Below are positions 1 to 6,238 of a DNA stretch of 8,379 nucleotides, piece after piece; the stretch's first letter is position 1; every line of letters begins with the position of its first letter. The position numbers and the translations under genes are program-made. The stretch comes from an uncultured Kiritimatiellota bacterium. Its GTDB lineage: Bacteria; Verrucomicrobiota; Kiritimatiellia; RFP12; UBA1067. The notes under the pieces were generated by a model. It was given only the letters and a program-made list of their open reading frames with translations. It searched no databases and was not told the DNA's origin. The stretch is from NCBI GenBank assembly GCA_934667295.1, contig CAKULR010000069.1:1-8379 (forward strand), read 5' to 3'.

Positions 1-11
1 CGGGCGAGGCG

Positions 12-410
12 ATGGTCGACGCGACTTTCGAGGTCGTGCAGTGCGGGCCGGACGGACTTCCCCTCCGCATCGTCGTGACGGACCACGCGGGCTCGTTCGT
101 CAAGTACCAGGAGCCCTTCGAGGAGCTGATCGCCCCCTACGCGCGCGTCGTCCTGCGCCGCGAGCGGTTCGTCGACGACTTCGCGGACTTCGCGCGCGTC
201 TACGTGCTCGCGTTCGAGCGCACGCTCGCCGCGGCGCAGGCCGCCTACCGCGAGCGCCGCCGCGCGTTCGACGAGCTCGTCCTCCACCGCCCCTACGACG
301 AGGCCGGCAGCGGCGCCTACCGCTGGGCCTGCATCCTCAAGCGCCTCGCCGCCTGCGACCCGCACGCCGTCGCGGACGCCCTCAAGAAGGCCATCCAGTC
401 GCAGTCGTAG
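12..410 (+). CDS. Hypothetical protein, small or C-terminal part of a larger one
   Basis: Function not recognised. The frame is open back to the left edge of the window (it reads G-E-A before the first ATG), so this may be the C-terminal 132 residues of a longer protein. The ATG at 12 has only a GAGG two bases upstream, too close for a good ribosome site, which leaves the start undecided. Visible features are a beta-rich first 40 residues, then a charged, Ala/Arg-rich helical stretch (about residues 50-90) and an alanine-rich helical end (DPHAVADALKKAIQ). No signal peptide, membrane segment or catalytic motif is seen. Codon use is high-GC like the native operon. It ends three bases before the DppB-type permease, so it is probably co-transcribed. 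The expected neighbour in a Dpp operon is the substrate-binding protein, but nothing here resembles the C-terminus of one. Confidence 0.6.
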   Translation: MVDATFEVVQCGPDGLPLRIVVTDHAGSFVKYQEPFEELIAPYARVVLRRERFVDDFADFARVYVLAFERTLAAAQAAYRERRRAFDELVLHRPYDEAGSGAYRWACILKRLAACDPHAVADALKKAIQSQS

Positions 411-413
411 GCG

Positions 414-2435
414 ATGTTCCGCTACATCGCCAGACGCCTCCTGGAACTGGTTCCGACGACGTTCGGGATCCTCGTCCTGACGTTCGTGCTGTTCCACGTC
501 GTGGGCGGGTCGCCCGCCCTCGCCGTCCTCGGCAAGAACGCGACGAGGGAGTCCATCGCCGCGTTCAACGCGCGTTACGGCTACGACAAGCCGCTCCTCG
601 TCAACACGGCGAAGGGGGCCTCGCTTTTCGATTCGCAGTTCTGCCGCTTCGTGGGGAACCTCGCGAAGGGCGACTTCGGCATCTCGACGCAGTACGACGA
701 GCCGGTGGCGGACATCCTCGCGCGCGGCGTGGGGCCGTCGCTCTCCCTGACCGTGCCGATCCTCGTGGGGGGGACGGCCGTCGCCCTCTCCCTCGCGCTC
801 CTGTGCGCCGCGTTCCGGGGGGGCGTCCTCGACCGCGCCGTGCTGGTCGGCTCCACCGTCCTCATGAGCGTCAACTACGTCGTGTGGGTCCTGGCGGGAC
901 AGTTCTTCCTCGCGTTCAAGGCGGGGCTCTTCCCCATCTGGGGCTATGCGGGCTGGACGTACCTCGCGCTGCCCGTCGTGATCGGCGTCGTCTCGGGGCT
1001 CGGCGTGGACGTGCGCTTCTTCCGCACGGCGATCCTCGACGAGATCTACAAGCCCTACGTGCGCACGGCCCGCGCGAAGGGGCTTTCCGGCGCGGCGATC
1101 CTCGTGAAGCACGTGCTGCGCAACTCGCTCATCCCGATCGTCACCTACGTGTCCCTCGCGATCCCCTACCTCTTCACGGGCTCGCTGCTCCTCGAAAGCT
1201 TCTTCGGCATTCCGGGGCTCGGCAGCGTCTCCCTCAACGCCATCCACTCCGCCGACATGGCCGTGGTGCGGGCCGTCGTCGTCCTCGGCGCGCTCCTCTC
1301 CCAGGGCGTCAACCTCGCGCCCGACCTCTGCTACGCGGCCCTCGACCCGCGCGTGCGGCTGACGTGTCTGGATTTCTTTGCAGGAAGCGGCTTGGTGTCC
1401 GAGGGACTGGCATTGGACTTTCGAACTGTCTGGGCGAACGACATCAGCCACAAAAAGGCATTGGTGTTTAACGCGAACAATGCTGCTGGTGTATTACAGG
1501 TCTGCCCAATTGAGGATGTTGTCGGTCGAACTTTACCCGCTGTGGACATGTCATGGGGGAGTTTCCCCTGCCAGGATTTGTCGCTTGCAGGTGTCATAAA
1601 GGGTCTGAATGCTTCCCGTAGCGGTTTGTTTTGGCAGTGGTTGCGTGTGATGGACGAGATGGCTGTTCGACCTCCCGTTGTCGTTGCCGAGAATGTTGTC
1701 GGTTTGGTTTCAGCGGCGGAAGGGAGGTATTACGTTGCAGTCCACGATGAGTTGTCACGGCGAGGTTATCGCGTTGGAGCGGTCATGCTCGATGCCGCGT
1801 ACTGGCTTCCGCAGTCTCGCAAGAGAATCTTTGTGGTTGGCGTCCGGAAAGGCATTGATATTTCGGCACAGTCTGTAAAAGCGCCTACGTGGTGCCATCC
1901 TGAACCTGTTGTCAGGGTTTCAAAACTGGTGAAGGACTGGGTATGGTGGAAGATTCCCGTTCCGCAATCCAAGCAGTACAGACTTGAGGACATCGTTGAC
2001 TTTGAGAGCCCATGTGATTCCGAGGAAGAGCATTTGCGAAGGCTCGCCCTGATTTCACCTGATAAAGTTCGGATGATGCGCGAGCTTTCCCGTTGTGGAC
2101 GCCGCGTATTTTCGGGGTACCGGCGTACGCGAGATCATAGGCAAGTACTTGAGGTGAGGACAGATGGCATGGCTGGGTGTCTTCGTACGCCGGGGGGAGG
2201 GAGTAGCCGACAGATACTGGTCATTGCTGAAAACGGCGTTTTGCGAACACGTCTTTTGACGGTAAGAGAGGCCGCGCGATTAATGGGGGCTCCAGATTCG
2301 TACATGATACCGGGTTCGTATAATGATGGGTATATGGCCATGGGGGATGCCGTGGCTGTTCCAGTCGTACAATATCTTTCGCGGCATTTGTTGGCTCCGC
2401 TCGTTTTGCAATCAAGGCAGGGAGAGGCGATGTGA
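414..2435 (+). CDS. In-frame fusion: DppB-type ABC permease plus C5-cytosine DNA methyltransferase
   Basis: One 673-residue frame joins two complete proteins. Residues 1-313 are an inner-membrane permease of the dipeptide/oligopeptide ABC class. They show the N-terminal RYIARRLLELVPTTFGIL signature, about six membrane segments (near 10-30, 108-133, 142-168, 180-202, 238-262, 284-306), the EAA loop that contacts the ATPase (about 209-240) and the ESFFGIPGLG motif (261-270). They finish at DPRVRL, where this family normally ends. Residues 314-673 are a C5-cytosine methyltransferase that methylates DNA cytosines using SAM: motif I FAGSG (322-326), motif IV PCQ with catalytic Cys386, motif VI ENV (426-428), motif VIII QSRKR (467-471), a short target-recognition region, motif IX RLLTVREAARLMG (from 613) and motif X GDAVAVPVV (644-652). 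GC content falls sharply at the joint. GTG at 1353 would give a free 360-residue methyltransferase beginning MRLTCLDFF, but it has no ribosome site. An assembly chimera is possible. Confidence 0.85.
   Translation: MFRYIARRLLELVPTTFGILVLTFVLFHVVGGSPALAVLGKNATRESIAAFNARYGYDKPLLVNTAKGASLFDSQFCRFVGNLAKGDFGISTQYDEPVADILARGVGPSLSLTVPILVGGTAVALSLALLCAAFRGGVLDRAVLVGSTVLMSVNYVVWVLAGQFFLAFKAGLFPIWGYAGWTYLALPVVIGVVSGLGVDVRFFRTAILDEIYKPYVRTARAKGLSGAAILVKHVLRNSLIPIVTYVSLAIPYLFTGSLLLESFFGIPGLGSVSLNAIHSADMAVVRAVVVLGALLSQGVNLAPDLCYAALDPRVRLTCLDFFAGSGLVSEGLALDFRTVWANDISHKKALVFNANNAAGVLQVCPIEDVVGRTLPAVDMSWGSFPCQDLSLAGVIKGLNASRSGLFWQWLRVMDEMAVRPPVVVAENVVGLVSAAEGRYYVAVHDELSRRGYRVGAVMLDAAYWLPQSRKRIFVVGVRKGIDISAQSVKAPTWCHPEPVVRVSKLVKDWVWWKIPVPQSKQYRLEDIVDFESPCDSEEEHLRRLALISPDKVRMMRELSRCGRRVFSGYRRTRDHRQVLEVRTDGMAGCLRTPGGGSSRQILVIAENGVLRTRLLTVREAARLMGAPDSYMIPGSYNDGYMAMGDAVAVPVVQYLSRHLLAPLVLQSRQGEAM
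1353..2435 (+). other. C5-cytosine methyltransferase portion, with possible own GTG start
   Basis: This marks the methyltransferase part of the fused frame. Free-standing enzymes of this family commonly begin with a short Met-(Arg/Lys)-Leu-Thr-x-Leu-(Asp/Glu)-(Leu/Phe)-Phe stretch. Reading GTG 1353 as a start gives exactly that, so the ancestral gene probably started here. The nine bases GTGCGGCTG also encode the V-R-L that ends the permease, so the two genes share their junction codons. No purine-rich ribosome site precedes the GTG; the bases upstream are C-rich permease codons. Independent translation would therefore need reinitiation or leaderless-type entry, and the fused product is the simpler prediction. 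The likely role is protecting host DNA from the nuclease encoded next. Confidence 0.75.
2421..2427 (+). promoter_or_regulatory. Ribosome binding site deciding the nuclease start
   Basis: The sequence GGAGAGG lies inside the last codons of the methyltransferase. It is seven bases before ATG 2435 and ten before ATG 2438. It favours one of these over GTG 2432, the most upstream in-frame option, for which the spacing would be only four bases. Confidence 0.6.
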
Positions 2436-3361
2436 TGATGGACAAAGTGTTAAGACGGTTCTTTGACGAAAACCGCGTTGCAGGATCAAAAGGGGCCTTA
2501 TGTGTCGGCCTTGTCATTTCGCGGGAGGCGCGGGAGAAGGGGCTTCCGCTTTCGTTTGATTCTCTGCTTACGGAAAACCGTGGACAGGTTCGCATATTGG
2601 GGAAGGCTCCAGTTCAGAAAATCCTCGGTGAACATGGTATTGATCGTGTCTTGGCGGAAGAGGGCGGACGGACAAATCGGGGAAATATTGGGCTTGCGGA
2701 AAAGTACGTGCAGCTTCTCAATGCAAAGATGTTCAATGCGGAGCAGCTTGACCAGGTCGAGGCATGGTGGGTGGCGCGCGTACGTGATTACTTTGCAGGA
2801 AGACCGCTTCTGATGAAATTCGATTCTTCTAGATCGATTCGCTCAATAGTACATGAACTGATTGAGGTTGCGGAGAAGCGTCAGAGGCAGAATCGCGGAG
2901 GTCAGATTGTCGGAGCCGTCTTGCAGCATTTGGTAGGAGCGAAATTATCCCTTGTTCTACCAGAATGTGATCCTTTGCAAATGCACGGGGTTTCTGTTGC
3001 AGATGCGGTATCTGATCGTGGTGGAGACTTTTCGTATGGGGATGTTGTCATACATGTTACAAGTGCCCCTGGAGAGGCGGTGATTCGCAAGTGTGTGAGA
3101 AATGTCGATGAAGGATGGCATCCGATTGTCATAACCACAAGTAGGCGCGTACCAGTTGCAGAGGGTCTGGCAGAATCTGCCGGAATCGCGAATCGTCTTG
3201 AGGTGTGGGATATAGAGCAATTCCTCTCAATGAATCTAAATGAACATGGCTTGTTTAATCAGACAGGGCGAAAGGATATGGCGGTTCAGTTGATTTCTGC
3301 ATATAATTCAATAGTCGATGCCTGCGAGACGGATCCTTCTCTGAAGATTCAATTAGGTTAA
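2435..3361 (+). CDS. DUF4928-like protein, probable restriction endonuclease of the R-M pair
   Basis: A 308-residue soluble protein, no signal peptide or membrane segment. It resembles DUF4928, a family found beside C5-cytosine methyltransferases and presumed to be the restriction partner. Recognisable parts are the KGALCVGLVISREAREKGLPL stretch near residues 19-39, the EEGGRTNRGN block at 75-84, a helical middle, and GDFSYGDVVIHVTSAP at 197-212. The end (about 246-270) is of the type IEQFLSMNLNEHGLF. The acidic residues around 197-203 followed by HVTSAP could be part of a divergent PD-(D/E)xK nuclease core, but no textbook catalytic triad is visible, so nuclease activity is inferred. The methyltransferase stop TGA overlaps its ATG by one base (TGATG), giving translational coupling in modification-then-restriction order. 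It shares the lower GC of the methyltransferase, which supports joint acquisition. Confidence 0.75.
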   Translation: MMDKVLRRFFDENRVAGSKGALCVGLVISREAREKGLPLSFDSLLTENRGQVRILGKAPVQKILGEHGIDRVLAEEGGRTNRGNIGLAEKYVQLLNAKMFNAEQLDQVEAWWVARVRDYFAGRPLLMKFDSSRSIRSIVHELIEVAEKRQRQNRGGQIVGAVLQHLVGAKLSLVLPECDPLQMHGVSVADAVSDRGGDFSYGDVVIHVTSAPGEAVIRKCVRNVDEGWHPIVITTSRRVPVAEGLAESAGIANRLEVWDIEQFLSMNLNEHGLFNQTGRKDMAVQLISAYNSIVDACETDPSLKIQLG

Positions 3362-3397
3362 AATGAGTTTTATCATTCCATGTCGAACTAAACATGT

Positions 3398-3541
3398 ATG
3401 ATTCGGAAATTTGCTTTGAAGGTTGACCGGGTGGGCTTTCTGGCGGATATGTTGAACAAAGTGTATGGTGTCCGCGTAAAGCCATCGGAAGTCGGCGGAG
3501 CAGCCGTCTGCCGACGTTCTTGCGATTTGGGTGTGTGCTAG
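3398..3541 (+). CDS. Doubtful 47-residue ORF after the R-M pair
   Basis: An ATG at 3398 opens a 47-codon frame (MIRKFALKVDRVGFLADM at its start, ending in LGVC and TAG). An in-frame TAA lies nine bases upstream. No convincing ribosome site precedes it, and I do not recognise the product. A strong hairpin (3491-3515) sits inside its 3' half, which argues that this stretch is non-coding. It may also be the remnant of a gene from the cassette. It is listed because it is the only plus-strand ORF in the gap. Confidence 0.15.
   Translation: MIRKFALKVDRVGFLADMLNKVYGVRVKPSEVGGAAVCRRSCDLGVC
3491..3515 (+). terminator. Hairpin downstream of the R-M genes, possible terminator
   Basis: GTCGGC (3491-3496) pairs perfectly with GCCGAC (3510-3515). 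The stem continues inward through a G-T wobble, G-C and A-T pair to nine pairs around a seven-base loop. The sequence after it (GTTCTTGCGATTT) is T-rich but lacks a clean run of T, so it would be a weak intrinsic terminator at best. It lies 130 bases past the nuclease stop, where a terminator for the cassette would be expected. Confidence 0.35.
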
Positions 3542-3554
3542 TGTTTGTTGGGCA

Positions 3555-3584
3555 TTGACTACCTGATATGCGATAGGATATACT
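3555..3584 (+). promoter_or_regulatory. Sigma70-like promoter for the GH31-DppC-glycosidase genes
   Basis: TTGACT (3555-3560) and TATACT (3579-3584) each match the consensus boxes at five of six positions and are separated by 18 bases. A transcript would begin near 3590, about 110 bases before the GH31 ATG, and the first thing in its leader would be the palindrome at 3596-3645. It is the best promoter-like sequence I found by eye in the window. It would restore expression of the downstream half of the operon after the insertion. Consensus promoters in unidentified phyla must be treated with caution. Confidence 0.45.
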
Positions 3585-3595
3585 AATTCAATCAT

Positions 3596-3645
3596 TTTCA
3601 GGTCGTTTTCATATCTGTGCGGGTTGCACGGAAACCGACTTGAAA
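3596..3645 (+). repeat. 50-base imperfect palindrome in the GH31 leader
   Basis: TTTCAGGTCG (3596-3605) pairs with CGACTTGAAA (3636-3645) as ten pairs including one G-T wobble. After a single mismatch (3606/3635), TTTC (3607-3610) pairs with GAAA (3631-3634). Inside an internal loop, GTGC (3617-3620) pairs with GCAC (3626-3629) around the loop GGGTT. That is 18 pairs in 50 bases. It starts only about five bases after the predicted transcription start, so it could be a 5'-leader stem-loop or a regulator-binding site. No T-run follows on the plus strand, so it is not an ordinary terminator. It does not match the R' and R'' core boxes of integron attC sites. Confidence 0.6.
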
Positions 3646-3700
3646 TACAGTACCAACAGACATTCCGTTTGTGGATGGGATGATTGCCACAGGTTAGACC

Positions 3701-5335
3701 ATGAAGAAAACTCTTTTGACAACGACGGCGTTTCTTTCTTTCTCGCTTCTCGCGGGCACGGCGACCGTCAAGATGAACCCCGGCGAGAACTGGTGGGGCG
3801 CGGCGAACTTCTTCGGCACGAAGATGCCGTTCACGGAGAAGACCGAGCTGCGCATCGACCTGCGGCGGGACAACTACCACAACCAGTGCGCGTCCCTCCT
3901 CGTCTCGGACCAGGGGCGCGTCGTGTGGGCGGACGCCCAGGCGCTCTTCACCCTGAAGGACGGCACGATTACCGTGGAGGCCGCCTCCGACGTCATCGTC
4001 GAGAAGGCCGGGGCCTCCCTCCCGGAAGCCTACCGCCACGCGATGCGCAAGTGGTTCCCCGCGAGCGGCAGGATGCCCGATCCGCTCTTCTTCAGCGCGC
4101 CGCAGATCAACACGTGGATCGAGCTCACCTACCACCAGAACGAGGCGGACATCCTCAAGTACGCGCAGTCCATGCTCGACAACGGCGTCCCCGCCGGCGT
4201 CCTCATGATCGACGACACCTGGCAGGCCGGCTACGGCGACTGGCGCTTCGAGCCCACGCGCTTCCGCGACCCGAAGGGCATGATGGACAGACTCCACGCG
4301 ATGGGCTACAAGGTGATGCTCTGGATGTGCCCCTACGTGGGCATGGACATCCCGGCCTTCCGCCGGATCGCCTGGGGCACGAACCCCGACGACGTGAAGG
4401 GCTATCCCGTGAAGGGCGGCTTCCTCGCCGAGAAGGGGAAGCGCCCCGCCGCCAACGGCCGCGTCGCGGCGAAGCCCTGCCACTGGTGGAACGGCATCAG
4501 CGCGTTCCTCGACTTCTCGCACCCGAACGCGAACGCCTGGTTCACGGAGACGCTGGACGGCCTCGTGCGCGACTACGGCGTGGACGGCTTCAAGCTCGAC
4601 GGCGCCGACCTCACGGCCTACAACCTGAACACCTGCGAGGCGCTGGACCCCAAGGCGACGAACGGCTCGCTCAACAACGGCTACGCCGCCTACGCGCTCA
4701 AGTACCCGTTCTGCGAGATCCGCAACCTCTGGCGTCTCCAGCAGATGCCCGTCGTCGTGCGCCTCCACGACAAGCCCCACACCTGGGAGGCCCTGCGCCG
4801 CATCACGGCGGACATGATCGCCGCCGGCCTCCTCGGCCAGCCGTTCATCTGCCCGGACATGGTGGGCGGCGGCGAGTGGACGACGTTCATCCCCGGTTCC
4901 CCGTTTGAACCCGACCTCTTCGTGCGCAGCGCGCAGATCCACGCCCTCTGCCCGATGATGCAGTTCTCCGCCTCCCCCTGGCGCGTCCTCGACGCCGAAC
5001 GCCAGAAGATCGTGCGCGACACGGTCGCCCTGCGCCAGAAGTTCGCGCCGCTCTTCGTCGAACTCGCGCGGAAGGCCGCCAAGGACGGCGAACCGATCCT
5101 CCGCAGCCTCGAATACAACTACCCGAACCAGGGTTACGCCGCCGTCATCGACCAGTTCATGATGGGGACGGACCTCCTCGTTGCGCCGCAGATGGACAAG
5201 GGCGCCGCCACGCGCACGGTCGCCGTGCCGCCCGGCACCTGGACGGCGGACGACGGCACGACGGTCGTCGGGCCGAAGACGGTCACGGTCGCGACGCCCC
5301 TCTCCCGCCTCCCGCACTTCGTTCGCGTCCGGTAA
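3701..5335 (+). CDS. Secreted glycoside hydrolase family 31 enzyme
   Basis: A 544-residue retaining glycosidase of the alpha-glucosidase/alpha-xylosidase/alpha-galactosidase class (GH31). The N-terminus MKKTLLTTTAFLSFSLLAGTA is a clear signal peptide, so the enzyme is exported; this supports ATG 3701 as the start even though the ribosome site (AGGTTAG) is weak. A short beta-rich N-terminal part (about 25-115) precedes the barrel. The barrel shows MIDDTW (169-174), LHAMGYKVMLWMCPYVGMD (198-216), the nucleophile motif FKLDGAD with Asp300, and RLHDKPHTWE with Asp357 as likely acid/base, then PFICPDMVGGGEW. The C-terminal part (about 455-544) is a beta domain with MGTDLLVAPQ. It is shorter than many GH31 enzymes (often over 650 residues), mainly in the N-terminal domain. 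Substrate cannot be told from sequence. Codon use is native high-GC. It ends TAAATG directly into the DppC-type permease gene. Confidence 0.9.
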   Translation: MKKTLLTTTAFLSFSLLAGTATVKMNPGENWWGAANFFGTKMPFTEKTELRIDLRRDNYHNQCASLLVSDQGRVVWADAQALFTLKDGTITVEAASDVIVEKAGASLPEAYRHAMRKWFPASGRMPDPLFFSAPQINTWIELTYHQNEADILKYAQSMLDNGVPAGVLMIDDTWQAGYGDWRFEPTRFRDPKGMMDRLHAMGYKVMLWMCPYVGMDIPAFRRIAWGTNPDDVKGYPVKGGFLAEKGKRPAANGRVAAKPCHWWNGISAFLDFSHPNANAWFTETLDGLVRDYGVDGFKLDGADLTAYNLNTCEALDPKATNGSLNNGYAAYALKYPFCEIRNLWRLQQMPVVVRLHDKPHTWEALRRITADMIAAGLLGQPFICPDMVGGGEWTTFIPGSPFEPDLFVRSAQIHALCPMMQFSASPWRVLDAERQKIVRDTVALRQKFAPLFVELARKAAKDGEPILRSLEYNYPNQGYAAVIDQFMMGTDLLVAPQMDKGAATRTVAVPPGTWTADDGTTVVGPKTVTVATPLSRLPHFVRVR

Positions 5336-6238
5336 ATGGCGTTCGTCTGGACACTCTTCCGGCGCCTGAAGCGGGGCGGCCGGCTCTGTCTCCTCGTCAT
5401 TGCGGCGTATTTTGCACTCGCGCTGTACGGGGAGGTGCAGTACCGCGTCGCGCGGGCGCGGGACGTCACGCCCGCCTACAACGTCGTCCGAGAGGACTGC
5501 CGCTACCTCCCGCCCCTCACGCGCGTTGCGCCCAAGGGGGGGACGGAGGGGGCGCGCGTCTTCCTCCTCGGCACGGACAACCTCGGGCGCGATGTCGCGG
5601 CACGTCTTGTGCAGGGCGCGCGCATTGCGTTCCACGTGGGCATCATGACCTCGCTCATCGCGATTCCGCTCGGCGTCTTCCTCGGCCTCCTCGGCGGCTA
5701 CTTCGGCGGGAAGGTCGATTCGCTTGTCGTGTGGCTCTGCGCGACCGTCGCCTCCATGCCGGGGCTCCTCTTCATCCTCGCGATCTCGCTCGTCGTCGGG
5801 CAGGGGCTGCTCGGCATCTACCTCGGCATCGGCCTCACGACGTGGGTGGGCGTGTGCCGCACGATCCGTGCGGAGGTGATGAAGCACCGTGACCGGGCCT
5901 ACGTGCAGGCCGCGCGCGTCCTCGGGTATTCGCACCTGCGGATCATGTTCCGCCACATCCTGCCGAACGTCGCGCACATCATCCTCATCCAGTTCTCGAT
6001 CCGCTTCCCGGGGGCGGTCGCGACGGAGGTGTTCATCTCCTTCCTCGGCATCGGCGTGCAGGGCGAGCCGAGCTGGGGCATCATGATCAACAACGCCCGT
6101 CTCCGCCTCTGGCAGGGCATCTGGTGGGAGATGACGTTCGTCACGCTCGCGATTTTCACGCTCGTCCTCGTCTTCAACCACCTTGCGGACGAACTACGCG
6201 ACCTGCTTGACCCCGCCCTCCGCAACGAAAGGGCCTGA
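5336..6238 (+). CDS. DppC-type ABC transporter permease
   Basis: A 300-residue inner-membrane permease of the dipeptide/oligopeptide/nickel ABC class, the natural heterodimer partner of the DppB-type protein. It has one N-terminal membrane segment (about 17-31), then an external stretch containing LLGTDNLGRDV (77-87), the hallmark of DppC/OppC proteins. A core of membrane helices follows, with the EAA loop EVMKHRDRAYVQAARVLGYS (180-199) and RHILPN (206-211) for contact with the ATPase, FLGIGVQGEPSWG (236-248), and the end motif LADELRDLLDPALR (283-296). Length and motif order are normal. The start ATG immediately follows the GH31 stop, and the stop TGA overlaps the next ATG by one base, so translation is probably coupled on both sides. 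No ATPase or binding-protein gene lies in the window. The glycosidase neighbours suggest glycan-derived substrates, which is inference. Confidence 0.93.
   Translation: MAFVWTLFRRLKRGGRLCLLVIAAYFALALYGEVQYRVARARDVTPAYNVVREDCRYLPPLTRVAPKGGTEGARVFLLGTDNLGRDVAARLVQGARIAFHVGIMTSLIAIPLGVFLGLLGGYFGGKVDSLVVWLCATVASMPGLLFILAISLVVGQGLLGIYLGIGLTTWVGVCRTIRAEVMKHRDRAYVQAARVLGYSHLRIMFRHILPNVAHIILIQFSIRFPGAVATEVFISFLGIGVQGEPSWGIMINNARLRLWQGIWWEMTFVTLAIFTLVLVFNHLADELRDLLDPALRNERA

Larger units (their letters stand above)
1353..3600 (+). mobile_element. Inserted restriction-modification cassette (right boundary approximate)
   Basis: Between about 1360 and 3700 the DNA is clearly less GC-rich than the flanks. 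As a sample, bases 2941-3000 hold 26 G/C of 60, while 4261-4320 hold 37 of 60. Codon use changes with it: A/T-ending codons such as GTT, TTT and AAA become common in the two R-M genes but are scarce on either side. The stretch splits a tightly packed operon. These signs together indicate acquisition by horizontal transfer. No transposase, integrase, tRNA or convincing terminal repeat was found, so the mechanism is unknown. The left edge is placed at the GTG that starts methyltransferase homology. The right edge lies somewhere between the nuclease stop (3361) and the GH31 start (3701) and cannot be fixed from one sequence. Confidence 0.5.

Noticed and set aside
41..1471. Plus-strand 476-codon frame.
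   Set aside because: Arg/Pro/Ala-rich out-of-frame reading of the first gene and the permease; it has no recognisable motif and overlaps well-supported coding sequence.
1353..3622. GTGCGG at both 1353-1358 and 3617-3622 as a target-site duplication. The bases after the second copy read V-A-R-K-P-T-stop in the permease frame.
   Set aside because: It would make an attractive original permease end, but a six-base match is easily due to chance, and the second copy lies inside the 50-base palindrome at 3596-3645, which a junction there would have to split. Only an empty-site sequence could revive it.
3596..3645. Integron attC site.
   Set aside because: The palindrome lacks the RYYYAAC and GTTRRRY core boxes at its ends, and no integrase or cassette array is present.
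3353..6181. Very long minus-strand open frame (942 codons).
   Set aside because: It is the antisense of the GH31 and DppC genes. Its product is a low-complexity mix of Arg, Glu, Asp, Ala and Val with no domain, as expected when high-GC third positions suppress antisense stops.
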